A DNA stretch of 64,000 nucleotides from Caldinitratiruptor microaerophilus (GTDB lineage: Bacteria > Bacillota > Sulfobacillia > Symbiobacteriales > ZC4RG38): NCBI RefSeq assembly GCF_025999835.1, contig NZ_AP025628.1, positions 248,001 to 312,000 on the forward strand. The letters are read 5' to 3'. The position numbers and the translations under genes were made by a program. The notes under the pieces were generated by a model. The model made no database searches and was not told where the DNA came from. It saw only the letters and a list, made by a program, of their open reading frames with translations. Below, piece after piece: positions 43,780 to 52,160 of this stretch. Positions within the stretch are counted from its first letter, which is position 1; the number at the start of each line of letters is the position of its first letter.

Positions 43780-44673
43780 ATGTGGAAGCGTATGGTCATC
43801 CGAGGAATCGGCGTCGTCGTGGCTACTCCGCTGCGCCCAGACGGTAGCATCAACGAGCAGGAATACCGGCGCCTCCTGCGCTGGCTGATCCAATCCGGCG
43901 TCGGCTACGTCCAGCCCTCGGCGGCCACCGGTCAAGTGATGCAGACCACCGACGAGGAGTACATGCGGCTCTTGGAGATCGCTGTGGAGGAGTGCAAGGG
44001 GACAGGGACCCTGGTGACCGCCTATCCGGGTCGCGCAGATACTGCTCACACGATCCGGTTAACGCAGTACGCACAGAAGGTGGGGGCGGACGCCTACTTC
44101 CTTGTCCAGCCCCTCTTCAGCCGTCCCGACGCTGAGGGACTCTACGCCCACTACAAGGCCGTGATACAGTCCGCCCCGGGCTTCCCGGTAGTGCTGTACA
44201 ACAACCCCGACCGCACCTGCGTCCAGCTTCCCCTGGAGGTGATCGAACGGCTTACCGACGAGTTCGAGGAGGTCGTGGGCCTGAAGCAGGCCGACCCGAA
44301 CCAACTTATTGAAAGCTGCCGCCGCCTCATGCACAAGATCCCGGTTTGGTCCAGAGGCGAATTTGACCTCCTCACCGTTCTGGCTTTAGGTGCCCCCGGA
44401 TCCATCAGCTTCTCGGGGAACATCATCGCCCCACAGCTGGTGCAGATCGTCAGGCTTTGGGAGGACGGGAAGATCAGCGAGGCCCGACAGCTCTTCTACA
44501 AGATGCTGCCCGTTATTCAGGCCTGCCACTGGGGTCCCATCCCAAGCACCATCAAGTACATGATGCGGCGCACCGGTTGGGATGTGGGCCTTCCCCGGCT
44601 TCCAATCCTGGACGTCTCCGAAGCGATGGCCAGGAAGCTGGACGCGGCCCTGGCGGAAGCCGGCGTGATCTGA
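43780..44673 (+). CDS. DapA/NAL superfamily lyase
   Basis: 297-residue TIM barrel of the dihydrodipicolinate synthase/N-acetylneuraminate lyase family. Schiff-base Lys169 in VVGLKQAD and catalytic Tyr140 in VVLYNNP are present. The GTTGE motif of true DapA is replaced by AATGQV (48-53), so a role in lysine synthesis is doubtful and aldolase or dehydratase action on a 2-oxo acid is more likely. ATG at 43780 after GAGGAGGA. It sits between the DASS carrier and the aldehyde oxidoreductase, which could oxidise an aldehyde product. Confidence 0.85.
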   Translation: MWKRMVIRGIGVVVATPLRPDGSINEQEYRRLLRWLIQSGVGYVQPSAATGQVMQTTDEEYMRLLEIAVEECKGTGTLVTAYPGRADTAHTIRLTQYAQKVGADAYFLVQPLFSRPDAEGLYAHYKAVIQSAPGFPVVLYNNPDRTCVQLPLEVIERLTDEFEEVVGLKQADPNQLIESCRRLMHKIPVWSRGEFDLLTVLALGAPGSISFSGNIIAPQLVQIVRLWEDGKISEARQLFYKMLPVIQACHWGPIPSTIKYMMRRTGWDVGLPRLPILDVSEAMARKLDAALAEAGVI

Positions 44674-44687
44674 GGGTGGTGGTTCGC

Positions 44688-46385
44688 GTGGACCGTATCT
44701 TGCGTGTGGACATGGCGGCGTTGGCGGCGCGGGTCGAACCGCTTCCGCAGGAGTATCGCCTACTCGGAGGTCGAGCCCTGACCAGTAGGATCGTAGCCGA
44801 CGAGGTGGATCCGCGCTGCGACCCTCTAGGGCCGAAGAACAAACTCGTCCTCGCCCCCGGCCTCCTCTCTGGGACCCCGCTCTCCAGTTCCAGCCGGATC
44901 TCCGCGGGCGCCAAGAGCCCCCTGACCGGGGGTATCAAGGAGTCCAACGGCGGCGGACAGACAGGTGCCCGGCTGGCACAACTTGGTTACCGGGCGGTGG
45001 TGATCGAGGGCGCCCCCTCCGGCAACGGCTGGTGGCTGATGGTGGTGGAGCCCAATGGCGCCCGCTTCGAGCCGGCGGATGACCTGCTCGGCCTGGGCAC
45101 TTTTGAGACGGCGCGGCGGCTCTTCGACCGGTTCGGTAAGAAGGCGGCCCTCATGGTGCTGGGCCCCGCGGGTGAGCAGATGATGAACATCGCCGGGATC
45201 TGCAACACGGACGTGGAGGGTCGCCCCAGCCGCCTCTGCGCTCGGGGCGGCCTGGGAGCGGTGATGGGTAGCAAGCGGTTGAAAGCGATCGTCATGCCCG
45301 ACTGCGGCTGGAAGCCGCCGGTACCCGTGGATGAGAGTCTCTGGAAGATAGCCTCCAAGGCCTACATCAAGGAACTCCGAACCCAGCCGGCCACCTCCGT
45401 GCGATATCCACAGTTCGGCACAGCCGCCACGCTGGAACTGGTGAACAAGCTGGGTGGGCTGCCGATTCGCAATTTCCGATACGGGCAGGACCCCCGGACG
45501 GATGCGATCAGCGGATTCAGGATGCGGGAGATCATCCTCAAGCGAGGGGGTCGCCCCACCCACTCGTGCATGACGGGTTGTGCCATTCAGTGCTCCAACG
45601 TGTATACCGACGAGGAAGGCAACGAGATCGCGTCCTCCATGGAGTTCGAAACCAACGGGCTCCTCGGTGCGAACCTCGAGGTGTTCGACTTCGATGCCAT
45701 CGCCCGGTTCACACGGGAATGCAACGACCTTGGAGTGGACACCATCGAGACCGGCGGGGCCATCGGGGTGGCCATGGAGGCCGGGCTGATCCCCTGGGGT
45801 GACGTGGACGGCATTTTCCGGCTGTTCCGGGAGATCCGGTCGGGAACCGTCCTGGGGAAACTCCTGGGCCAGGGGGCAGGAACCACGGGCAAAGTCCTGG
45901 GCGTACGTCGGGTGCCCGTGGTAAAGAACCAGACCTTATCTGCCTACGACCCGCGCGCCATCAAGGGGAACGGGGTCACGTACGTGACGACTCCGATGGG
46001 CGGGGATCACACGGCCGGGAACACCATTGCCCTACAGATCGACCACCTGGATCCAGCTGGCAAAGTGGCCATCTCCCGTCAGATCCAACTCCAGACCACA
46101 TTGTTGGACGTCCTCGGATTCTGCAGCTTTGCGCGAGGCGTGCTGAACGCGACCCCGCAGACCTTTGCCGACCTGTTCAATGCACGGATGGGCAGCAACC
46201 TAACCCCCGACGACATGATGGCCTACGCGCTGGACGTGATCCGCCGGGAGGTCCGGTTTAACGTGGCGGCGGGCCAGCCGGCGTATGAGCGGCTGCCGGA
46301 GTGGATGAGGGAGGAGCCGCTCCCACCGCACAACGCGGTGTTCGACGTTCCCGAGGAGGAGTATAGCCGGATCTGGGATCTGTGA
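44688..46385 (+). CDS. aor: Tungsten-type aldehyde ferredoxin oxidoreductase
   Basis: 565 residues. N-terminal pterin-binding domain with GGRALTSRI and SRISAGAKSPLTGGIKES-type substrate-loop sequence, then NIAGICNTDVEGRPSRLCARGGLGAVMGSK, characteristic of AOR. The iron-sulfur ligands are CMTGCAIQC (about residues 295-303) and a distal Cys in VLGFCSF. It would oxidise aldehydes to acids, reducing ferredoxin. Several GTGs (44676, 44679, 44688) are possible; 44688 best fits the GAGGG site. Slightly short compared with the ~600-residue archaeal enzymes. Last gene of the cluster, followed by a good terminator. Confidence 0.88.
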   Translation: MDRILRVDMAALAARVEPLPQEYRLLGGRALTSRIVADEVDPRCDPLGPKNKLVLAPGLLSGTPLSSSSRISAGAKSPLTGGIKESNGGGQTGARLAQLGYRAVVIEGAPSGNGWWLMVVEPNGARFEPADDLLGLGTFETARRLFDRFGKKAALMVLGPAGEQMMNIAGICNTDVEGRPSRLCARGGLGAVMGSKRLKAIVMPDCGWKPPVPVDESLWKIASKAYIKELRTQPATSVRYPQFGTAATLELVNKLGGLPIRNFRYGQDPRTDAISGFRMREIILKRGGRPTHSCMTGCAIQCSNVYTDEEGNEIASSMEFETNGLLGANLEVFDFDAIARFTRECNDLGVDTIETGGAIGVAMEAGLIPWGDVDGIFRLFREIRSGTVLGKLLGQGAGTTGKVLGVRRVPVVKNQTLSAYDPRAIKGNGVTYVTTPMGGDHTAGNTIALQIDHLDPAGKVAISRQIQLQTTLLDVLGFCSFARGVLNATPQTFADLFNARMGSNLTPDDMMAYALDVIRREVRFNVAAGQPAYERLPEWMREEPLPPHNAVFDVPEEEYSRIWDL

Positions 46386-46419
46386 TCCCGCTGGCGGGGC
46401 AATCCATGCCTCTAAGGAA

Positions 46420-46450
46420 GGGGGCCACCACGGCCCCCTGTTCGTTTTCT
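46420..46450 (+). terminator. Rho-independent terminator of the catabolic cluster
   Basis: GGGGGCC (46420-46426) pairs with GGCCCCC (46432-46438) around ACCAC and is followed by the T-rich TGTTCGTTTTCT, one of the few classical terminators in the window. Confidence 0.75.
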
Positions 46451-46487
46451 CCGTTCCCCCGACGGTCCAGCCATCGGGACAGGCCGG

Positions 46488-46526
46488 TTGACTACAGACA
46501 ACTCCTCTGTATATAATTAGGTTGTC
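46488..46526 (+). promoter_or_regulatory. opuC promoter overlapped by an inverted repeat
   Basis: TTGACT (46488-46493) and a consensus TATAAT (46512-46517) with an 18-bp spacer. GACAAC (46497-46502) and GTTGTC (46521-46526) are inverted arms spanning the -10, a layout expected for a repressor such as the GbsR/OpcR-type regulators of osmolyte uptake. No such regulator gene is in the window. Confidence 0.65.
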
Positions 46527-46636
46527 GCTTTCTCGGCGTGAGCTGACGCGGGACGCAGCGGCCGCGGGACCACCGGGGCCGCGCTTGTTTGGTCGGCTGC
46601 CTTTGCCAGCACGCCACGGGGAGGTGAGGAGGCAGG

Positions 46637-47776
46637 ATGATTCGCTTCGAGGACGTGACAAAGGAGTACCCGGACGGCACCCGGGCCGTGAACCGGCTGA
46701 ACCTCACCGTGAACCGGGGTGAGTTCGTCTGCCTGATCGGCCCGAGCGGCTGCGGCAAGACGACGACCCTGAAGATGGTGAACCGCCTGGTCGAGCCGAC
46801 GAGCGGCCGGATCTACGTCGACGGCAAGGACGTGATGCACCAGGACCCGGTGAGGCTGCGGCGGAGCATCGCCTACGTCATCCAGCAGATCGGCCTCTTT
46901 CCGCACATGACGATCGCCGAGAACATCGCCCTGGTGCCGCGCCTTCTGGGCTGGGATGCGGAGCGGCGCCGGCGCCGGGTCGACGAGCTGCTCGCGCTTG
47001 TGGACCTCGACCCGGAGGTGTACCGCAACCGCTACCCCCGCGAGCTCTCCGGCGGTCAGCAGCAGCGGGTCGGGGTGCTGCGGGCGCTGGCCGCGGAGCC
47101 CGACCTGATTCTCATGGACGAGCCGTTCGGTGCCCTCGATCCCATCACCCGGGAGTCCCTGCAGGACGAGCTCAAGAAGCTGCAGGCCCGGCTCCACAAG
47201 ACGATCCTCTTCGTCACCCACGACATGGACGAGGCGCTGAAGCTGGCCGACCGGATCGTCCTGATGAAGGACGGGGAGATCGTCCAGGACGGGTCCCCCG
47301 AGGACCTGCTGCGAAGCCCGGCCAATGACTTCGTCGCGACCTTCATCGGGCGGGACCGGCTGGCCGCGGCGGCCAGCAGCTTGCCGGTGTCCGACCTGAT
47401 GATCCGCCGGCCCGTGACCGCCGGGCCGGAGCGCGGCCTGGCCGAGGCCATCCAGCTGATGCGCCAGAAGCGCGTGGACTCGGTGGTCGTGGTGGACGGG
47501 GACAACCGCCTCCTGGGCGTCGTGACGGCCCGGGACATCCAGCAGGCACCGCGTGAGGCCCGCACCCTGGAGGAGCTCATGCGCGCCGAGCCGGCGTGGG
47601 TCGACCCCGGTGCGCCGGTCTCGGAGGCCCTGCAGCGGATGTTTGTCGAGCGGCTCGACCACCTGCCGGTCGTCGACCCCGACGGGCGGCTCGTGGGGCT
47701 CATCACCCGGACCACGCTGGTGGACCTGCTCTCCCGTGGGGGCTGGCCCCAGAGCGGTCAGGGGGGAGCCGCATGA
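46637..47776 (+). CDS. opuCA: Glycine betaine/carnitine/choline ABC transporter ATP-binding protein
   Basis: 379 residues. ABC domain with Walker A GPSGCGKTT (about 34-42), the signature LSGGQQQRVG and Walker B LILMDEPFGALD, then two CBS domains (about 250-370) that sense ionic strength or nucleotides in OpuA/OpuC-type importers. ATG follows GGGGAGGTGAGGAGG. Overlaps the permease gene as ATGA. Powers uptake of compatible solutes under osmotic stress. Confidence 0.94.
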   Translation: MIRFEDVTKEYPDGTRAVNRLNLTVNRGEFVCLIGPSGCGKTTTLKMVNRLVEPTSGRIYVDGKDVMHQDPVRLRRSIAYVIQQIGLFPHMTIAENIALVPRLLGWDAERRRRRVDELLALVDLDPEVYRNRYPRELSGGQQQRVGVLRALAAEPDLILMDEPFGALDPITRESLQDELKKLQARLHKTILFVTHDMDEALKLADRIVLMKDGEIVQDGSPEDLLRSPANDFVATFIGRDRLAAAASSLPVSDLMIRRPVTAGPERGLAEAIQLMRQKRVDSVVVVDGDNRLLGVVTARDIQQAPREARTLEELMRAEPAWVDPGAPVSEALQRMFVERLDHLPVVDPDGRLVGLITRTTLVDLLSRGGWPQSGQGGAA

Positions 47777-48429
47777 ACGAGTGGGAGCGCATCCTGGAAG
47801 TCCTGAGCGACCCGGAGATTCACCGCGCGATCGTCGTGCAGGTCGGCAAGCACATCTACCTGTCAGTGGTCCCGGTGCTCGCGGCGGTCGTGGTGGCGGT
47901 GCCGCTGGGCATCTACCTCACCCGGACGCGCCGGATCGCCGAGCCGGTCATGAACGTGGTCGGGGTCCTGCAGACCCTGCCCAGCCTGGCGCTTTTGGCG
48001 CTGATGATCCCGCTCCTGGGCATCGGCGACCGGCCGGCCATGACGGCCCTGTTCCTCTACGCGTTACTCCCGATCCTGCGCAACACCTACACCGGCATCC
48101 GGGGAGTCGACCCGGCCCTCATCGAGGCGGGCAGGGGGATGGGCATGACGCCGACACAGCTCCTGCTGCGGGTGGAGCTGCCCCTGGCTTTCCGGGTGAT
48201 CATGAGCGGGATCCGCGTCTCGACGGTACTGATCATCGGCTGGGCGACCCTCGCGGCGTACATCGGGGCCGGCGGGCTCGGCGACCTGATCGTCACCGGC
48301 TTCGCCACCGTGTCGAGCGGCCACATCCTCGCCGGCGGCATCCCGGTGACCCTGCTGGCGCTCCTCGCCGACTGGGCGCTGGGCCGGCTCGAGCACGCCG
48401 TCACGCCCCGGGGCATCCGGATCGGGTGA
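47773..48429 (+). CDS. opuCB: Osmolyte ABC transporter permease OpuCB
   Basis: 218-residue membrane permease with about six helices. The EAA-type loop that docks to the ATPase is seen as LIEAGRGMGMTPTQLLLRVELP, with TLPSLALLALMIPLLGIG earlier, both typical of the OpuC/YehW family. Coupled to the ATPase gene by ATGA; the next permease starts 33 bp after. Confidence 0.92.
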   Translation: MNEWERILEVLSDPEIHRAIVVQVGKHIYLSVVPVLAAVVVAVPLGIYLTRTRRIAEPVMNVVGVLQTLPSLALLALMIPLLGIGDRPAMTALFLYALLPILRNTYTGIRGVDPALIEAGRGMGMTPTQLLLRVELPLAFRVIMSGIRVSTVLIIGWATLAAYIGAGGLGDLIVTGFATVSSGHILAGGIPVTLLALLADWALGRLEHAVTPRGIRIG

Positions 48430-48461
48430 CCGCTGCCGGCGGGACCGGGGAGGTGGGGATC

Positions 48462-49127
48462 GTGGAGTTCCTGTCCGACTTCGCGCGTTACCTCGGGAGC
48501 AACTCCGGGCGTCTCCTGGAACTCACGTGGGAGCACCTGCAGATGTCCCTCGCGGCGGTGTTCTTCGGTCTGCTCGTCGGGGTCCCGGTGGGCATCCTGA
48601 TCGTCCGCTACCGGAAGCTCGTCCACCCGGTGCTGTGGGTTGCCAACGCCTTGCAGACCATCCCGGCCCTGGCATTTGTCGGGTTCCTGATGGTCCTGTT
48701 CGGACTCGGGCGGGACACGGGCATCGCCGTGCTCTTCTTCTACACGCTGATGCCCATCATCCGGGCGACGTACACGGGAATCACGTCCGTGGACCCGTCG
48801 ATGGTGGAGGCGGCCCGGGGCATGGGGATGACCCGCTGGCAGATCCTTCGCATGGTGCAGCTGCCCATGGCCTTCTCGGTGCTCCTGGTCGGCGTGCGGG
48901 TGGCCACGGTGATCGCCATCGGCACGGCCACCATCATGTCGCTGGCCGGCGCCGGGGGTCTGGGTTACGAGATCTTCTCCGGGATCCAGCGGGTGAACGA
49001 CGTGCGGATTGTCGGCGGGGCCATCCCCGCCGCGCTCCTGGCGGTGCTGACGGACGCGGTGATCGCCTGGCTGGAGCGCCGGCTCACTTCGCCGGGGCTC
49101 CGCATCCGGGCCGAGGCGGTGCGCTGA
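48462..49127 (+). CDS. opuCD: Osmolyte ABC transporter permease OpuCD
   Basis: 221-residue permease, paralogous to OpuCB, with the docking loop MVEAARGMGMTRWQILRMVQLP and TIPALAFVGFLMVLFGLG. The start is taken as GTG 48462, which follows CGGGGAGG at good spacing; a GTG at 48426 overlapping the previous stop is the alternative. The binding protein gene comes next, in opuCA-CB-CD-CC order. In B. subtilis OpuC the binding protein lies between the permeases, so the order differs here. Confidence 0.9.
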   Translation: MEFLSDFARYLGSNSGRLLELTWEHLQMSLAAVFFGLLVGVPVGILIVRYRKLVHPVLWVANALQTIPALAFVGFLMVLFGLGRDTGIAVLFFYTLMPIIRATYTGITSVDPSMVEAARGMGMTRWQILRMVQLPMAFSVLLVGVRVATVIAIGTATIMSLAGAGGLGYEIFSGIQRVNDVRIVGGAIPAALLAVLTDAVIAWLERRLTSPGLRIRAEAVR

Positions 49128-49203
49128 GCGGGCGCCTGTCCGCTCGCGGCCACCGTCCTGGCGAAACCCGATCAAGGAAACCAGGTCAAAGGGGGTTCGA
49201 CCG

Positions 49204-50109
49204 TTGCGGAGGACGCTTGTGACCCTTCTCCTCGCGGCCCTGGGCGTCACGGCCCTGGCCGGCTGCGGCGGTGGCGGCAGCGGTGGCGGCAAGACGCTCG
49301 TGGTGGGTTCCAAGAACTTCACGGAGAACATCATCATGGGCGAGATGCTCGCCCAGCTCATCGAGGCGAAGACCAACTACAAGGTGGAGCGCAAGCTCAA
49401 CCTGGGTGGCACGGACGTGAACTTCAAGGGCCTGAAAAGCGGCGATCTCGACCTCTACCTCGACTACGACGGCACCGCCTACGCCTTTCACCTCGGCATG
49501 AAGGACCCCATCACCGACCCGACAAAGGTATACGACCTCGTCAACGAGCGGCTCCAGAAGGAACTGGGGATGAAGTTCACGAAGCCGCTGGGCTTCAACA
49601 ACACGTACACCCTGGCCCTGCCGAAGGAACTCGCGGAGAAGCACAACGTCAAGACATACTCCGACCTCGCCCGGGTCTCGGACCAGTTCGTCCTCGGCGT
49701 GGAGCACGAGTTCCTGAACCGGGAGCAGGACGGCTGGCCGGGCCTGCAGAAGGCCTACCCGTTCAAGTTCAAGAAGGTCGTGCCGATGGATACCGGCCTG
49801 AAGTACAAGGCCATCGAGCAGGGTGAGGTCCAGGTCATCAACGCCTTCGCCACCGACGGCATGCTAAAGAAGTTCAATCTCGTGATCCTCGAGGACGACA
49901 AGCACTTCTTCCCGCCGTACAACGCCGCTCCGCTGGTGCGCCTGGACACGCTCAAGGAATTCCCGGAGCTGGAGAACGTGCTGAACCTCCTGGCCGGGAA
50001 GATTTCCGACGCGGAGATGCAGGAGCTGAACTACCTGGTCGACAGCGAGGGGAAGTCGGAGGCCGAGGTTGCTCGGGATTACCTGAAGCAGAAGGGGCTC
50101 ATCGACTGA
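49204..50109 (+). CDS. opuCC: Osmolyte-binding lipoprotein OpuCC
   Basis: 301 residues. A signal peptide with lipobox ALAGC (Cys about residue 21) and a Gly/Ser linker precede the OpuAC-type domain, which begins KTLVVGSKNFTENIIMGEM and contains DLYLDYDGTAY. Aromatic residues that cage quaternary ammonium groups are plausible (several Tyr/Phe) but cannot be assigned. TTG start after AAAGGGGG. Ends with a strong terminator at 50116. Confidence 0.93.
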   Translation: MRRTLVTLLLAALGVTALAGCGGGGSGGGKTLVVGSKNFTENIIMGEMLAQLIEAKTNYKVERKLNLGGTDVNFKGLKSGDLDLYLDYDGTAYAFHLGMKDPITDPTKVYDLVNERLQKELGMKFTKPLGFNNTYTLALPKELAEKHNVKTYSDLARVSDQFVLGVEHEFLNREQDGWPGLQKAYPFKFKKVVPMDTGLKYKAIEQGEVQVINAFATDGMLKKFNLVILEDDKHFFPPYNAAPLVRLDTLKEFPELENVLNLLAGKISDAEMQELNYLVDSEGKSEAEVARDYLKQKGLID

Positions 50110-50115
50110 AGCCGT

Positions 50116-50153
50116 AGCGACAGAGGGGGCCGCCCCGCCCCCTCTGTCGCTTT
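50116..50153 (+). terminator. Terminator of the opuC operon
   Basis: A 15-bp perfect stem (50116-50130 with 50137-50151), a 6-nt loop and TTT. Strong hairpin 7 bp after the opuCC stop. Confidence 0.7.
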
Positions 50154-50245
50154 GGTGGCGCCCACCCGGCCGGCGTCCCCGGCGGCCGCACGCCGCTGGT
50201 CCACGTGCCGGCACGGCTGGCCGTCGAACGGGACAACTTGCACTG

Positions 50246-50338
50246 ACTGCACCCCAGGTGGGGGCCAAGAAACGCGCTTTGACCCCCGTGGAGCGCCTCA
50301 AACGCCGCCGCACAGGGGTCAAGGTGCAGTTTCTGCAC
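50246..50338. repeat. Nested inverted repeats of unknown function
   Basis: GGGGTCAAGGTGCAGT (50315-50330) has its two halves matched upstream as inverted copies: TTGACCCC (50279-50286) and ACTGCACC (50246-50253). Overlapping its end, GTGCAGTTTCTGCAC (50324-50338) is itself a palindrome. It occupies the gap between opuCC and the LysE-type gene and contains no gene. It could be a small mobile-element remnant or a structured RNA. Confidence 0.4.
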
Positions 50339-50397
50339 AACTACGCCGCCGTCCCACTGGCCCATCTCACCGTACCGCGGTGACGGCCGGGCCCCGA

Positions 50398-50988
50398 TCA
50401 CGCGATCCGCCCCATCTGCCCGAGGCCGTAATAGATGAAGTAGCTGGCGAGGGCGATCAGGAACACCCCGCTTCCTGCCAGGAGCCAGGCATGGGCGCGG
50501 GCGCCGAGCACCCGCCGGCCGGCGGCGACGCCGTACCCGACGGCACCGAACCAGATCACGTCGGCCAGGTAGTGGCCGATGTAGAACAGCGCGACGCCCA
50601 GGACACCGTGGCGCAGCCCCGCCACGACGTAGGCCGTACCCACCGTGGCCCACCACAACACCCAGTAGGGGTTGGAGACGCTGGCGATGGCGCCGCCCAG
50701 AACCAGGCTACCCGCGGGGGGGCTTCCTCTCGTCTCCGCCCCTGCGGCGACGAGGTCAGCCGGAGCGCGCAGGAGGCCCCACCCCATCCAGGCGAGCATC
50801 AGGCCGCCTCCGATGCCGATGGCCGCCGTCACGCCCGGCAGGGCGAGGAAGCGCGTCAGGCCGAAAGCGAGCCCCACCACCAGGGGTGCCTCCACGAGGC
50901 CGTGGCCCAGGGCCGTCAGGAGCCCCGCCCGGCCGCCGATCCGGGTGGCACCCGCCACGGTCATGGTGAAGAGCGGCCCCGGCACCAC
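50398..50988 (-). CDS. LysE/RhtB family exporter (N-terminus probably longer)
   Basis: 196 residues from the first conventional start (GTG 50988), with five or six membrane segments; an amino-acid or small-metabolite exporter of the LysE superfamily (VVPGPLFTMTVAGATR, SNPYWVLWWATVG). The family's first helix normally precedes the PGP motif by about 20 residues. Exactly such a hydrophobic segment (LELVLLAVTAFVVGLSG) is encoded in frame upstream, without ATG, GTG or TTG. An ATC at 51054 follows GGGAGGGGG at ideal spacing, so a non-canonical start giving 218 residues is likely, or the start has been mutated. Confidence 0.75.
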   Translation of the reverse strand: MVPGPLFTMTVAGATRIGGRAGLLTALGHGLVEAPLVVGLAFGLTRFLALPGVTAAIGIGGGLMLAWMGWGLLRAPADLVAAGAETRGSPPAGSLVLGGAIASVSNPYWVLWWATVGTAYVVAGLRHGVLGVALFYIGHYLADVIWFGAVGYGVAAGRRVLGARAHAWLLAGSGVFLIALASYFIYYGLGQMGRIA

Positions 50989-51225
50989 CGCCCCCGACAG
51001 GCCTACGACGAAGGCCGTGACGGCCAGGAGGACGAGTTCCAGTCCCTCTGCGATGGTGTCCCCCTCCCGCCCTGAAAAAGGCTTGTCCAGAGTCGCAAGA
51101 GGATTCGACGGGCCGGCGCACTTCCCCTACCGGGGGCAAACGGCTGCGCACTTCCCTTGCCGGTTGAGGCCATGGTTGCGTTTCCCGCCCCCCACCGGCA
51201 CAATTGGGGGAAGGAGGGAGGTTCG

Positions 51226-51987
51226 ATGTTCAATCAAAAACTGAAGCAACACGTGGTCATCGCTCTCGGGGCGGTCCTGATCGCCGTGCTGGCCGGCTGT
51301 AGCCGGGGCACGGCGCCCGCGGCCCAGCCGGCGACCCAGGACCAGACGCACGGCTCCGCCGGCTCCGGCCACGACGCGTCCGGTCCGGCGCAGACCGGCG
51401 GGAGCGGCCAGACCAGCGGCGCCACAGGGGGCGGCCAGGGAGCGGATCAGGCGGCCGGGCAGCGGCTGCGGATCATCGGGGACCGGTCGGAGGCCGCCTA
51501 CCACGTCGACGAGACCTTCCTGCAGCGCCAGCAGTTCAACACGGCGGTCGGCCGGACGCAGGCCATCGAGGGCGAGCTGGTCGTCGACCTGCAGAAGGGG
51601 CTCGTGCTGCCGTCCTCGGTTCGCGTCGACCTGAGCACGCTCAAGAGTGACCAGGAGCGGCGGGACCGGGCCGTCCAGCGGGCGCTCGGGGTGGCGGAGT
51701 TCCGCTACGCCACCTTCCACATCGAGTCCGCCGGCGGCGCGCCGACGTTCCGCCCCGGACAGGAGGAAACCTTCACGCTCAGCGGGACCATGGAACTGCA
51801 CGGGGTGAAGAAGCCCGTCACCTTCGAGGTCCGGTCCCGGCGCGAGGGCGAGACGCTGAACTGGGTTGCCTCCACCACGCTGAAGATGACCGACTTCGGG
51901 ATCGAGCCCCCGAGCGTCGCCGGCATCGTTTCGGTTGAGGACGAAGTCCGGATCGAGGTGAAGATCACCGCACAGCCGGTTGGCTGA
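51226..51987 (+). CDS. YceI-like lipoprotein
   Basis: 253 residues. A signal peptide with lipobox VLAGC (Cys about 24) is followed by a ~50-residue Gly/Ser/Thr/Gln-rich linker and a YceI domain: AAYHVDETFL, SSVRVDLSTLKSDQERRDRAVQ, TFTLSGTMELHGVKKPVTF and TDFGIEPPSVAGIVSVEDEV. YceI proteins are lipocalin-like carriers of isoprenoid or similar lipids; exact ligand unknown. ATG 51226 follows AAGGAGGGAGG; upstream in-frame starts lack this. Monocistronic. Confidence 0.88.
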   Translation: MFNQKLKQHVVIALGAVLIAVLAGCSRGTAPAAQPATQDQTHGSAGSGHDASGPAQTGGSGQTSGATGGGQGADQAAGQRLRIIGDRSEAAYHVDETFLQRQQFNTAVGRTQAIEGELVVDLQKGLVLPSSVRVDLSTLKSDQERRDRAVQRALGVAEFRYATFHIESAGGAPTFRPGQEETFTLSGTMELHGVKKPVTFEVRSRREGETLNWVASTTLKMTDFGIEPPSVAGIVSVEDEVRIEVKITAQPVG

Positions 51988-52160
51988 ACCGGCCGATGGC
52001 CACGCAGACCGCCGGCCCTTCCGCCGGGTCGGCGGTCTGCTGGTCCCCCGGGGCCTGGCTCCCCGGACGAAGGAGTTGGGGGGCACCGGTGGGAATTCGA
52101 CTTGCAGGCCCGTGAGACCCGCGGTTCCCGGTCGGGTCACGAATGGGGGAGGGACGGCCC

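Noticed and set aside
43780-44673. dapA for lysine synthesis
   Set aside because: The GTTGE motif is altered and the gene lies in a catabolic cluster, so only superfamily membership is claimed.
51116-51165. Short direct repeat GCGCACTTCCC upstream of the YceI gene
   Set aside because: Two imperfect copies, no promoter geometry or palindrome; not strong enough to call a site.
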